64,000 nt of DNA from DATEGZ01 sp035519535 (GTDB lineage: Bacteria; Acidobacteriota; Vicinamibacteria; Vicinamibacterales; SCN-69-37). The first letter of the stretch is position 1. Each line of letters starts with the position of its first letter. The notes below the pieces were generated by a model. The model had not been told where the DNA came from. It was given only the letters and a program-made list of their open reading frames with translations, and made no database searches. The stretch is taken from contig DATIWF010000014.1 in NCBI GenBank assembly GCA_035519535.1, positions 1 through 64,000 on the forward strand, read 5' to 3'. The translations under genes and the position numbers were made by a program. Positions 1 through 7,778 of the stretch are shown here, piece by piece.

Positions 1-1
1 C

Positions 2-1042
2 GGCGACAACCAGACGCTGCAGAAAGTCCGGAAGGTCTCGGCCGGGCTGAGCTTCCAGGACCTGCGGTCCATCCAGGCCAACGTCGACGGCATCGCGGCG
101 TCCACCGCGCGCAAGCGCGTGCTGCCGACCAAGCTCCTGCCCAAGCCGCAGGGCGACGTGCCGATGCTCTACGGCGTCTCGCCGTCGTACGAGCAGATCG
201 CCGGCCTGCACGTCACGCGCGGGCGGTTTTTCGACGCGGACGAGGACAAGGCGGCCGCGCCCGTCGCCGTGCTCGGCCAGGCGGCCACGGCCGCGCTCTT
301 CGGCGGCGCCGACCCGATCGGCCAGTTCGTCAAGATCAACCAACAGTGGTTCCGCGTGATTGGCATCGCGGGCCCGCAGCTCACGGCCCAGGCGGACGTC
401 GCCGGCCTGCCGGCGCAGGATCGCAACAACCTCATCTACGTCCCGCTCATGTCGGCGATCCTCCGGCTCGAGGACTCGCTCAGCTGGCAGAAGGACGAGA
501 TCGACGCCGTCTATGTCAACCTCACGCCGAACACGAATGTCGTCGCGGCGGGCGCGGTGATGCGCGGCCTGCTCGACACGTCGCACCGCGGCGCCAGCGA
601 CTTCAGCGTGATCGTGCCGGCCGAGCTCCTGGCCGAGCAGCAGCGCACCAAGCGGCTGTTCGAGGTCGTCATGGTGGCGATTGCGTCGATCTCGCTGCTC
701 GTCGGCGGCATCGGCATCATGAACATCATGCTCGCGAGCGTGCTCGAGCGGACGCGCGAGATCGGCGTCCGCCGCGCGATCGGCGCCACGCGCCGCGCGA
801 TCGTCCGTCAGTTCCTCGTGGAGACGACGATGATCACGATCACGGGCGGGTTCATCGGGACGATCGTGGGCATCGTGCTCTCACAGCTCGTCGCGTACTT
901 CGCCGGCTGGTCCACGATCGTGAGCGTCGCGTCGGTGGTCATCGCGTGCGTCGTCTCGGTCTCGGTCGGGATCGTGTTCGGGTTATATCCGGCGACGAGA
1001 GCGGCGAAGCTCGATCCGGTCAAGGCGCTGCATTACGAGTGA
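2..1042 (+). CDS. MacB-like ABC transporter permease, C-terminal part (cut by window start)
   Basis: The reading frame is already open at base 2, giving 347 codons of a larger protein. The first ~200 residues look like the periplasmic MacB core domain. The rest is an FtsX domain with three membrane segments (around residues 218-245, 275-300 and 308-330) separated by the family motif TREIGVRRAIGATRRAI and ending in the typical LDPVKALHYE tail. This class of permease couples a cytoplasmic ATPase to conformational change in the periplasm and exports peptides, lipoproteins or drugs. The partner ATPase would be expected upstream, outside the window. Only one FtsX half is visible, so it cannot be told whether this is a plain MacB permease or the second half of a duplicated ADOP protein. 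Confidence 0.9.
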   Translation, partial: GDNQTLQKVRKVSAGLSFQDLRSIQANVDGIAASTARKRVLPTKLLPKPQGDVPMLYGVSPSYEQIAGLHVTRGRFFDADEDKAAAPVAVLGQAATAALFGGADPIGQFVKINQQWFRVIGIAGPQLTAQADVAGLPAQDRNNLIYVPLMSAILRLEDSLSWQKDEIDAVYVNLTPNTNVVAAGAVMRGLLDTSHRGASDFSVIVPAELLAEQQRTKRLFEVVMVAIASISLLVGGIGIMNIMLASVLERTREIGVRRAIGATRRAIVRQFLVETTMITITGGFIGTIVGIVLSQLVAYFAGWSTIVSVASVVIACVVSVSVGIVFGLYPATRAAKLDPVKALHYE

Positions 1043-1169
1043 TTCAACTGGGCGATTGGGTCAGTGGCGCTGGCGGAGCGGTCTGACGCTCCGCTGAACC
1101 TCTGCCTGATACTTGACAACTGCTCCAGCATCCGTGACGATCCTGGAACTCCCCGCCACGAGTACGAGC

Positions 1170-2006
1170 ATGTCGCTGAGAGGGTCGCATGAGTCTTCGC
1201 CCCTCGCCTCGCCTCGCCTCCTGGTCGTCGATGACGAGCCCGCGGTCTCACGAACGTTCAAGACTCTGGAGCGGCAGGGAATTGCGGTCGAGGCAGCTGA
1301 CACGTGCACCCGAGCCATCGAGCTGCTGAGGACACGGGCATTTGCAGCGGCGTTCGTCGATTGGAAGCTTCGCGGGGAGGACGGGCTCGCGATCATCCGA
1401 GCCGCAAACGACGAGCGGATTCCCACCCGCCTCGTCGTAATCACCGGCTACGCGGACCCAGACTGTTCGGCGGAGGCTCTGCGGCTCGGCGCCGGGTATC
1501 TGGTCAAGCCGGTCCGCATGAGCCTGGTCGCGGCAATTACGCGGGAGGCCGCGGAACATGGCGCCTCGACCAAATTCGCTGAGGACGCCATCTTCGCTGG
1601 ACCACCGCACGAACGAGTGGCGAAGGCGATCCTGAAGGTCGTCGAGGCGCCGAACGATGTGCTCACTATCGACGCGTGGGCGGAGCTCACCGGGCCGGCT
1701 CGCCGAACGATGGAAGGCTGGTGCTCTGCGGCCGGGGTGACAGCACACAACGGGCTTCTCTTCGCGCGGTGCCTGCGCGGGGTCCTTCGCCTGTCCGTGT
1801 TTGGCGAGCCCTTCAGTCAGTCGATTGACAGCGTGGATCGGCGAACCCGGTTGGAATTGGTCGAGATGGCAGGAGGCGATCGGCGGAGCGGCGCGGTGCC
1901 CGTAACCGTCGAGGACTTCCTGGAGAAGCAACGCGTTCTGGGTCTTGCGACCATCCTGAACGCCGTGCGGCGTCTTCTTGTCGACAGGTACCCCAATCTG
2001 CGGTGA
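1170..2006 (+). CDS. Response regulator with unusual C-terminal output domain
   Basis: 278 residues from ATG 1170. The receiver domain (about 15-130) has the acidic pair D21/D22, phospho-acceptor D64 (FVDWKLRGEDG), T92 (VITGYA) and K113 (LVKPV), so it should be phosphorylated normally. The last ~140 residues are not an OmpR, NarL or NtrC output domain; the part around 168-215 (DAWAELTGPARRTMEGWC) could be a helix-turn-helix but I do not recognise the family. The frame stays open upstream to a TTG at 1113, but that TTG is part of a TTGACA (1113-1118) that looks like a -35 box, so ATG 1170 is preferred. No histidine kinase is adjacent (orphan). No strong Shine-Dalgarno is visible. Confidence 0.85.
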   Translation: MSLRGSHESSPLASPRLLVVDDEPAVSRTFKTLERQGIAVEAADTCTRAIELLRTRAFAAAFVDWKLRGEDGLAIIRAANDERIPTRLVVITGYADPDCSAEALRLGAGYLVKPVRMSLVAAITREAAEHGASTKFAEDAIFAGPPHERVAKAILKVVEAPNDVLTIDAWAELTGPARRTMEGWCSAAGVTAHNGLLFARCLRGVLRLSVFGEPFSQSIDSVDRRTRLELVEMAGGDRRSGAVPVTVEDFLEKQRVLGLATILNAVRRLLVDRYPNLR

Positions 2007-2021
2007 GCTGCGAACGTCCGA

Positions 2022-2037
2022 CAAGGCCAGGGCCTTG
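2022..2037 (+). terminator. Short hairpin after the response regulator
   Basis: CAAGGC-CAGG-GCCTTG forms a perfect 6-bp stem with a 4-base loop starting 16 bases after the stop codon of the response regulator. There is no U-run behind it, so it is at most a weak intrinsic terminator or a 3' end stabiliser. Confidence 0.3.
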
Positions 2038-2145
2038 CGCGTCCTTGTGCGGGATCGTGTGCAGATTGGTGTGCACACGCTTGCATTCCGAACCCCACCC
2101 GAGTGATCTACGCTGCGTCATCGAGGACGAGCAAGGAGAAGGCGT

Positions 2146-2889
2146 ATGACTGAGCGGGAAGGCAACTGGATACGACTCCTAGAGGGGTTCGCCGCACTCT
2201 CCATCGTCGCCGTGAGTGGACTGCTGGTCTGGGTGCTGCTCTCAGGACATTCCATCGTGGCGGTCGCGGGGGCGCGAACAACCCGGACCGTCGCTCCACC
2301 CCCAGCGGCACCCTTGCCGCGCGAGCCATTGACAGTGACGACCTTACCCGGGGAGGGCAGCCCCAAGGCTAAGGTGGCGGTGATTGAATTCTCGGACTTT
2401 CAGTGTCCTTACTGCGGGAAATTTGCCCGCGAGATCCAGCCGGAGTTAGAGAAGCGCTACGTTGAGCCCGGCAAAGTGCGATGGTTGTTCCGTCATTTTC
2501 CGCTCGAGCAGATTCATCCATTCGCTATGAAGGCTGCGCTCGCCGCGATCTGCGCGGACCAGCAAGGTCAGTTCTGGGCGATGCACAATGCGCTCTTCGC
2601 GCGTCAGGCCCAGCTGGACGAGGCCAGCGTCCGAGAACGAGCTCGGAATCTGAAGCTCGACGCGAAGCGATTTGACACGTGTCTCCAAAACCCCGTCACG
2701 GCACAAGTGCGCGCGGACACGCTCGAAGGCAACGCGCTAAGTGTCTCGGGAACGCCGACGTTTTTCATCGGCACGGTGCAACCCGATGGCCGCGTGAAGG
2801 TGGTCCAGCGGCTGACCGGGGCGAGGCCGGCCGACCAATTTGCGAAAGTGCTTGACGAGGTGTTGGGCGTCGACCGTACCGCGAAGTAG
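2146..2889 (+). CDS. DsbA-family thioredoxin-fold disulfide oxidoreductase, membrane-anchored
   Basis: 247 residues. A single N-terminal membrane segment (about 13-33), a Pro/Ala-rich linker (42-65), then a DsbA/DSBA-like thioredoxin domain with the active-site motif CPYC (C87/C90, in EFSDFQCPYCGKF) and the cis-proline loop SGTPTFFIG (P204). Proteins of this build catalyse disulfide formation or isomerisation on the periplasmic side. A good ribosome site (AAGGAGAAGG) precedes ATG 2146. The gene lies 33 bases upstream of a secreted protein with 38 cysteines and is probably co-transcribed with it, which suggests that protein as a substrate (inference). It resembles the four-helix-insert DsbA subfamily used for stand-alone oxidases (BdbD-like); whether it acts as oxidase or isomerase cannot be told from sequence. 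Confidence 0.9.
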   Translation: MTEREGNWIRLLEGFAALSIVAVSGLLVWVLLSGHSIVAVAGARTTRTVAPPPAAPLPREPLTVTTLPGEGSPKAKVAVIEFSDFQCPYCGKFAREIQPELEKRYVEPGKVRWLFRHFPLEQIHPFAMKAALAAICADQQGQFWAMHNALFARQAQLDEASVRERARNLKLDAKRFDTCLQNPVTAQVRADTLEGNALSVSGTPTFFIGTVQPDGRVKVVQRLTGARPADQFAKVLDEVLGVDRTAK

Positions 2890-2922
2890 CGGGCACCCTG
2901 CGATCGACGGAGGAGGAGAGCG

Positions 2923-3714
2923 ATGCGAAACGTGCTAAGAAGGCTCCATTACACGTTGCTGCTCACCGCGGCGGTGACCATCGTCCACGGCCTGCCGGCG
3001 CTCTCGGCGGCCAGCATGTCCCAACTGTGCGACCAGACATGCGGACCAACCGCGGACTGCAGCACAGAATGTTACCCCGACGGGACTGCGCTCGAGAACG
3101 GCTACCCGCTGACCACATGCGGCGACTGGGGCGATTGTGCACTTCCGCCGACATGCGCCAACCTCTGCGGCGAATGGATCGACGGCGCGACCGCCTGTCA
3201 GGACGCCAACGAAGACTGGATCACGTGTGAGGACTACGGCACCTACCTGCACTGTGGGGATAAGGTATGCGTGGAGGGCGCCGAGGACTGTGACAACTGC
3301 TCCGACGACTGTAAGGCGTGTCCCCCGACGCCGACATGTGGAGCCAACGGCTGCGAGACAGGAGAGAACTGCCTGAATTGTCCGGAAGACTGCGGAGGCT
3401 GCTCCCCCACCTCTTCTTGCAACAACAATGGGAGTTGTGAGCCCGGAGAAGACAAGAGCTGCGAGGACTGTCAGATGATCGGGTTCTGCCAGACGAATAA
3501 CGACTGCCGGCAGCCATTCCCGGACTGCCCATTCATCTGTGTCAACGACCGCTGTGTACCGAGCGACCTGCCATGGTATGCCCCGGCCACGTGTGACGCA
3601 AATACCCCGTGCCCTATTGGGTACGATTGTGTTGATTCTCAGTACATCTGCGGAGGAGTGAATACTTGCTATGTTCCGAGCGGTCACTGCAAGATCTGTG
3701 TGAGGCAGAGCTGA
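2923..3714 (+). CDS. Secreted cysteine-rich repeat protein
   Basis: 263 residues with an N-terminal signal peptide (basic MRNVLRRLHY then a hydrophobic core to about residue 29). 38 of the residues are cysteine, an even number, consistent with full disulfide pairing outside the cytoplasm. Residues about 112-180 hold three tandem units of the form CGxxxCxxGENCxNCxxDC, like the cysteine-rich repeats found in secreted myxobacterial and other surface proteins. A strong Shine-Dalgarno (GGAGGAGGAG, 2909-2918) precedes the ATG. The DsbA-like gene 33 bases upstream is the obvious maturation partner. Codon third positions look less GC-biased than in neighbouring genes, hinting at acquisition. Function unknown: structural surface protein, adhesin or metal binder are all possible. 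Confidence 0.85.
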   Translation: MRNVLRRLHYTLLLTAAVTIVHGLPALSAASMSQLCDQTCGPTADCSTECYPDGTALENGYPLTTCGDWGDCALPPTCANLCGEWIDGATACQDANEDWITCEDYGTYLHCGDKVCVEGAEDCDNCSDDCKACPPTPTCGANGCETGENCLNCPEDCGGCSPTSSCNNNGSCEPGEDKSCEDCQMIGFCQTNNDCRQPFPDCPFICVNDRCVPSDLPWYAPATCDANTPCPIGYDCVDSQYICGGVNTCYVPSGHCKICVRQS

Positions 3715-3759
3715 CGGCCAAATGCCCGCATGACCGGGCCAGCCAGCCCATCTCTACGC

Positions 3760-3765
3760 TACGAT
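3760..3765 (+). promoter_or_regulatory. -10-like box TACGAT just before the TPR gene start
   Basis: TACGAT ends 9 bases before ATG 3775 with no Shine-Dalgarno in usable position (the only AGG touches the ATG). Fits the leaderless pattern seen at four other genes in the window. Confidence 0.35.
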
Positions 3766-3774
3766 AGGCGCAGG

Positions 3775-4851
3775 ATGTACCGCGGCGCACATGCCGGGCG
3801 TCTCACATTTGTCTTGACTGCGTTGCTGAGCGCTTGGCAGGTGGCGGCTGCAATACAGCCTGCCGCGCGCCTGAGCTTCGTTGATCTTTTTCACGAGTAC
3901 CGAAGTGGTGACGCCGATCGCGCGGTGCAGATCCTCTCCACGTGGTCGCCTCGACAAATCGACCGAGACGCGAAGCTCCCGCCTGGGCAGGACGACGCCT
4001 GGGCCAAGGCCGCGCTGGCACTCTTCCTGATCGAGGCTCTAAGGGAGAGCTCTCCTGGAGCAACGGACAAAGCGGAACGCCTGATCGCCGAGGCTTATGA
4101 CCGTGCCAAGTCGAGCAACGACACACGGCTGCTGACGTTCTGCCGCGACTGGTACTTCGTCGGACTCACCAGCCACGTCCATCTATCCATGGACGCAGAG
4201 GCGGAGTTACGTCGGCGATTCAGCGCGGACCCCCTAACCCAGCTGGAACTTGGCAAGAAAGCCGAACGTTACCTTGAGGTCATTCTTCACCCCGACCGAG
4301 ACGGCTACGCGCTGGGATTCGGCCACACTGAGGTCCACGGGACGTCATCGCACGGACCGTACGGCGAAGACGCCGCCAAGGCCGAGCATGCGTACCGAGC
4401 CGCTCTCGCGCTAGACCCGACGCTGATCGAAGCGCGCCTCCGGCTCGGCCGGGTGCTGTGGTTCCTCGATCGTCGCGACGAGGCCGAACGCGACCTGTCG
4501 CAAGCGTCGCGTGAGGCCATGGCCGCCAGCGCGCCGACGCTGGTCTATCTCGCCAACCTGTTTCTCGGGGAACTCAACGAAGAACGGGGACGGGTCGACG
4601 ACGCCCGCAACGCCTACGAAACAGCGATCCGCGCGCACCCAGTCGGGCAGGTCGCCTATCTGGCGCTCGGTCGACTCCTGCTGGCGACCGGTCGCGATGA
4701 GGAGGGTTGGACTGCGATCGCGTCCGCGCTGAATGGGAGCACGTGGGCACGGCAGGCGCCGGACCCGTGGCGTGTCTACGCAATGGACGACACGAATTGG
4801 TCGTCCGCTGTCAGGTTTGGACACCTTCGATCCCAAGTGCGGCAACCATGA
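3775..4851 (+). CDS. Secreted TPR protein, partner of the following VWFA protein
   Basis: 358 residues from ATG 3775. An in-frame ATG at 3730 adds 15 residues that would bury the signal peptide, so 3775 is preferred. Signal peptide about 1-27 (hydrophobic LTFVLTALLSAWQVAAA). The C-terminal half carries tetratricopeptide-like helices (AEHAYRAALALDPTLIEARLRLG, then DARNAYETAIRAHP, about 205-330). The end reads DPWRVYAMDD, a signature shared with the other three TPR proteins or domains in this window that sit next to VWFA domains. The stop codon overlaps the next start (ATGA, 4848-4851), so translation is coupled to the VWFA gene. Likely a periplasmic or envelope scaffold; exact role unknown. 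Confidence 0.85.
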   Translation: MYRGAHAGRLTFVLTALLSAWQVAAAIQPAARLSFVDLFHEYRSGDADRAVQILSTWSPRQIDRDAKLPPGQDDAWAKAALALFLIEALRESSPGATDKAERLIAEAYDRAKSSNDTRLLTFCRDWYFVGLTSHVHLSMDAEAELRRRFSADPLTQLELGKKAERYLEVILHPDRDGYALGFGHTEVHGTSSHGPYGEDAAKAEHAYRAALALDPTLIEARLRLGRVLWFLDRRDEAERDLSQASREAMAASAPTLVYLANLFLGELNEERGRVDDARNAYETAIRAHPVGQVAYLALGRLLLATGRDEEGWTAIASALNGSTWARQAPDPWRVYAMDDTNWSSAVRFGHLRSQVRQP

Positions 4852-5840
4852 TGTTTCTCCGCCTCTTCGGCGCAGGCTTCGTGATGGCAGCAATGGCCGT
4901 TCTCCTGGCTTCAGGGCAGCAGGAGACTCGCCTTCGCACGACGACGCACGGCGTCCGAATCGACGCGCTCGTCAGCGACAGCGGCGGGCCGGTCCTCGGT
5001 CTGCACTCTGAGGACTTCGAAATACTCGACAAGGGGGTTCCTCAGCGGCTCGACGCGGCCGAAGCCGCCGGCCACGTCGCAGTGGCACTAACGATTGACA
5101 CGAGTCTGGGCGCGCGCGCCACATCGATGCGCACCTATATGTACGAGATGCCTCCTGAATCCTTCTCGTCCATTCTTCGCGCGTGCGATGTGTTGCTTGG
5201 AGCGCTAGGCCCGGGCGATCTTGCGGCGCTGGTGGCAGTGGCAGACCGTGTCGTCCCGCTCGTTCCGCTGACGAGGGATGCGACAGCGTGGCGGCAAGGC
5301 CTCGTCCAAATGCAAGGCCTGCCGGCGCGAGCTGCGCCTCTTGCCACCGATGGTCGTGGCACGATCGCATTCGCCAACGAAACCGACGGCCTCATGCCGC
5401 AATTGAGCGCATGGGACGGAGCGCTCGCCGCGGCGTCGCTCGTCGCTCGCGACTCCGGTCGATCGCTCGTGGTGCTGGTTAGCGATGGCATCGACGATGC
5501 GAGTTGGCTGTCGCTGGAGGCCGTGTCGCGCACGTTGGCCGATTTGGGCATCGCCGTGGACTTCGTCCAGACGTCGAAGCGGCGCTTCCACTACGGCGTC
5601 GCCACCCCCGAAGACCTTGCTAAGAAGACCGGAGGCATCGTCTACAACACCGATGACTCCAAGCTGCCGGAGAAGTTCAGGGAACGGCTCGCCTATCTCC
5701 GTCAGTCTTACGTCCTCACCTACGAGCCACGTGGCGTGGCCACCAACGACGGCTGGCACGACCTTGTGGTAAAGGTGAAGGGCCGGAACGTGACGGTCAG
5801 AGCCAGGCCGGGTTACTACGCAAATCGCCCAGTGAAGTAG
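4848..5840 (+). CDS. VWFA-domain protein (acidobacterial type), degenerate metal site
   Basis: 330 residues; signal peptide to about residue 24. The N-terminal ~75 residues (VRIDALVSDSGGPVLGLHSEDFEILDKG) are the conserved strand-rich lead-in of the acidobacterial VWFA-related family. The von Willebrand A fold follows and the protein ends in the family tail VRARPGYYA. The metal-ion-dependent adhesion motif DxSxS is here DTSLG, lacking the second serine, so divalent-metal binding is doubtful; the second loop SDGIDD is kept. Translation is coupled to the upstream TPR gene by ATGA. VWFA domains of this kind mediate protein-protein contact on the outer side of the membrane; the partner is probably the TPR protein (inference from linkage seen three times here). 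Confidence 0.88.
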   Translation: MMFLRLFGAGFVMAAMAVLLASGQQETRLRTTTHGVRIDALVSDSGGPVLGLHSEDFEILDKGVPQRLDAAEAAGHVAVALTIDTSLGARATSMRTYMYEMPPESFSSILRACDVLLGALGPGDLAALVAVADRVVPLVPLTRDATAWRQGLVQMQGLPARAAPLATDGRGTIAFANETDGLMPQLSAWDGALAAASLVARDSGRSLVVLVSDGIDDASWLSLEAVSRTLADLGIAVDFVQTSKRRFHYGVATPEDLAKKTGGIVYNTDDSKLPEKFRERLAYLRQSYVLTYEPRGVATNDGWHDLVVKVKGRNVTVRARPGYYANRPVK

Positions 5841-5857
5841 CGCGTGATCCTCCGAAT

Positions 5858-5891
5858 CTTCTCACTCTGGCTTTCAACTTCTCACTTGATC
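5858..5891 (+). repeat. Degenerate heptanucleotide repeat
   Basis: Units CTTCTCA (5858), CTTTCAA (5871), CTTCTCA (5878) and CTTGATC (5885) run in a 7-base period with one 6-base spacer unit. Similar heptads are seen at 36933, 11452 and 27930. Confidence 0.5.
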
Positions 5892-5911
5892 GGTGGTACT
5901 CCCGGCCGCTC

Positions 5912-6016
5912 TCAAGAACCAGGCGGATGCTCGCGCAGGAGTTTCGCCGCGATAACGGCGAGCACGCCGATCACCGCGCCCGAGATCACGCCGACGAGCG
6001 GACCGACGATCGCCAT
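5912..6016 (-). CDS. Possible small single-pass membrane protein
   Basis: 34 residues from ATG 6016 to a TGA at 5912. The sequence (MAIVGPLVGVISGAVIGVLA and so on) is one glycine-spaced hydrophobic segment followed by a basic/polar tail KLLREHPP. The frame extends further upstream through an amphipathic stretch (LAARVQAVASVP), so the true start may lie near 6075, where a GGAGG is visible. It is the only plausible coding frame in this 306-base gap between the VWFA gene and the NHL gene. No recognised family. Confidence 0.3.
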   Translation of the reverse strand: MAIVGPLVGVISGAVIGVLAVIAAKLLREHPPGS

Positions 6017-6146
6017 GAGGATCCGCGGGGAGATCGGCACGCTCGCGACAGCCTGAACACGAGCGGCCAGTTCATGCGCGCCTCCAGGCCGACGATTATC
6101 CTTCCGATCGGCCCGCCTCGCGCGTATTCCAGTCACGAGCCCGCCC

Positions 6147-7190
6147 GTGATTCGTCCACGTGCCTGCAGCGGCGCGCTGGTGTCTCTCGCGATCTTCGGC
6201 CTCATGGGCCGCGCGCAGCCCAACCGGCCCATCGCGCACTACTACTACCCGGTGAGCGTCGCGGCCGACAGCAAGGGCAACGTCTACGTCACGGGCAAGG
6301 GCAACAAGATCACGAAGATCGCGCCCGACGGCGTCGCGAGCGACTTCGCCGGCGACGGCCTGGTGCGCCACCGCGACGGCCCCGGCAACATCGCCAGGTT
6401 CGAAGACACGCAGGAGATGGCGATCGACGCGTCGGACAACTTGTACGTGGTGGACTACAACAAGATCCGCAAGGTCACGCCGGACGGCGTCGTCTCGACG
6501 GTCGCCGGCGGCGCCTCGTCCGGGTACAAGGACGGCGTCGGCGCCGCGGCGACGTTCACCGCGCCGAAGTACATCGCCGTCGCACCGGACGGACGTCTGT
6601 TCGTCGTCGAGCGCCCCAACGGCGGCACGTGGACCATCCGCGTCGTCACGCCGCAGGGCGCGGTGACGACGTGGCGCCGGGGCGCGGCCGGCGACCTCGC
6701 GCTCGATCCGTACGGCATCGCGTTCGAAGCCAACGGCAATCTGATCGCGTGCGACGGCGGCCGCTGCATCAAGCGCGTGACGCCGGACGGCTCGGTCACG
6801 ACCATTGCGGGTTTGTGCTGGAAGCGAAAATGGAACCCGGTCTACAAGGAAGGCGACGTCGCCACGGCCGAGCTGATGGAGCCGCTCCACGTCGCGGTGA
6901 GCGCGCGCGGCGACATCTGGGTGTCCGACCAGCGCCTGCATCGCGTCATCTCGGTCGGCGGCGGCAAGGTCGCGACGGTCGCCGGCAACGGCAAGATCGA
7001 CACCGAAAAGAGCAACATCGGCGGCTACGCCGATCCCGGCCTCCTCGACGGCCCGGCGAAGCAGGCGCTCTTCAACGGCATCGAAGGCATCGCCTTCGAC
7101 CGCGCCGGCAATCTCTACATTGCCGACACCATGAACCAGTGCATCCGCAAGCTGTCGGCCGGCGGCGCGGTGACGACGTTCTCGAAATAG
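6147..7190 (+). CDS. Secreted NHL-repeat beta-propeller protein
   Basis: 347 residues from GTG 6147; signal peptide about 1-24. Six NHL-type blades are readable, each of the pattern hydrophobic-A-D-x-x-G-N-hydrophobic-Y-V-x-D ... I-R-K-V-T-P-D-G ... T-V-A-G: for example DSKGNVYVTGKGNKI, DASDNLYVVDYNKI, EANGNLIACDGG, RAGNLYIADTMNQ. Six blades make a complete propeller. Such proteins act as extracytoplasmic binding scaffolds or as lactonase-like enzymes; no catalytic residues can be assigned here. It stands alone between the TPR/VWFA pair and a convergent hypothetical gene (17-base gap to the latter's stop). Confidence 0.88.
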   Translation: MIRPRACSGALVSLAIFGLMGRAQPNRPIAHYYYPVSVAADSKGNVYVTGKGNKITKIAPDGVASDFAGDGLVRHRDGPGNIARFEDTQEMAIDASDNLYVVDYNKIRKVTPDGVVSTVAGGASSGYKDGVGAAATFTAPKYIAVAPDGRLFVVERPNGGTWTIRVVTPQGAVTTWRRGAAGDLALDPYGIAFEANGNLIACDGGRCIKRVTPDGSVTTIAGLCWKRKWNPVYKEGDVATAELMEPLHVAVSARGDIWVSDQRLHRVISVGGGKVATVAGNGKIDTEKSNIGGYADPGLLDGPAKQALFNGIEGIAFDRAGNLYIADTMNQCIRKLSAGGAVTTFSK

Positions 7191-7206
7191 CAGCGGGCGG
7201 CGCGGC

Positions 7207-7554
7207 CTACCCGGCGGCCTCGGCCTGCGCCTTCCTGGTGAGCGACTTGAAGTGCACTTCCGCGTACGCGACGCCGCCGGTGTCGTCGAGGTTGAGCTCG
7301 AAGTCGTAGCCCTCGAGCTCGAGCTGCCGCCGCACGTGCTCCACGACGCGCATGGCCAGCGGGCTCAGCTGGTCGCGCGTCTTGTCGGCCTCGGCCAGCA
7401 GCGTGACCCACGCGTCCTTCTGATCCCGCGACGGCTTCTTCGCCATCTGAAAACCGTTCCGGCACTTCTTGACGATGTAGTCCTTGAGCTCGTCTTCGGG
7501 AAGCCCCTTCACGCGCTCCCACGACTCGATCCAGCCTCGCGCCCGTGCAAACAT
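7207..7554 (-). CDS. Hypothetical cytoplasmic protein
   Basis: 115 residues from ATG 7554, chosen because AAGGGA sits 5-10 bases upstream; the frame stays open upstream but the extra residues look non-coding. Predominantly helical and charged: WERVKGLPEDELKDYIVKKC, then a segment rich in Lys/Asp, then a strand-like LEGYDFELNLDDTGGVAYAE ending the fold. No signal peptide or membrane segment. I do not recognise the family. It is divergent from the ADOP permease gene at 7779 and convergent with the NHL gene. Confidence 0.7.
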   Translation of the reverse strand: MFARARGWIESWERVKGLPEDELKDYIVKKCRNGFQMAKKPSRDQKDAWVTLLAEADKTRDQLSPLAMRVVEHVRRQLELEGYDFELNLDDTGGVAYAEVHFKSLTRKAQAEAAG

Positions 7555-7778
7555 GCCCCGTCCCTTGCCTCCGGCCGGCGGTGCCGGCGAAGCCCCCATT
7601 ATGAAAGGTCGAGGGCCGATGTCCAAGTCCGGGACCGGTCACCTTCTTGAATTCGCGACGGTCCCGTGCCGCTCACGCGGTACCGCGACGGGCTCGCGAA
7701 CTTCCACCCGTGATTTGGCCCGTCCGTCGGGCGGCCACCCTGGCACACGCCCTGCAATTCGTCAGCGGTCCTCCATTT

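Noticed and set aside
1113..1169. TTG 1113 as start of the response regulator
   Set aside because: The added 19 residues look non-coding, there is no ribosome site, and the TTG belongs to a TTGACA that resembles a -35 box. ATG 1170 gives a receiver domain with the usual short lead.
2069..2078. 10-base palindrome GTGTGCACAC upstream of the DsbA-like gene
   Set aside because: Short, with no second copy at the other genes and no adjacent regulator of a matching type; chance occurrence is likely.
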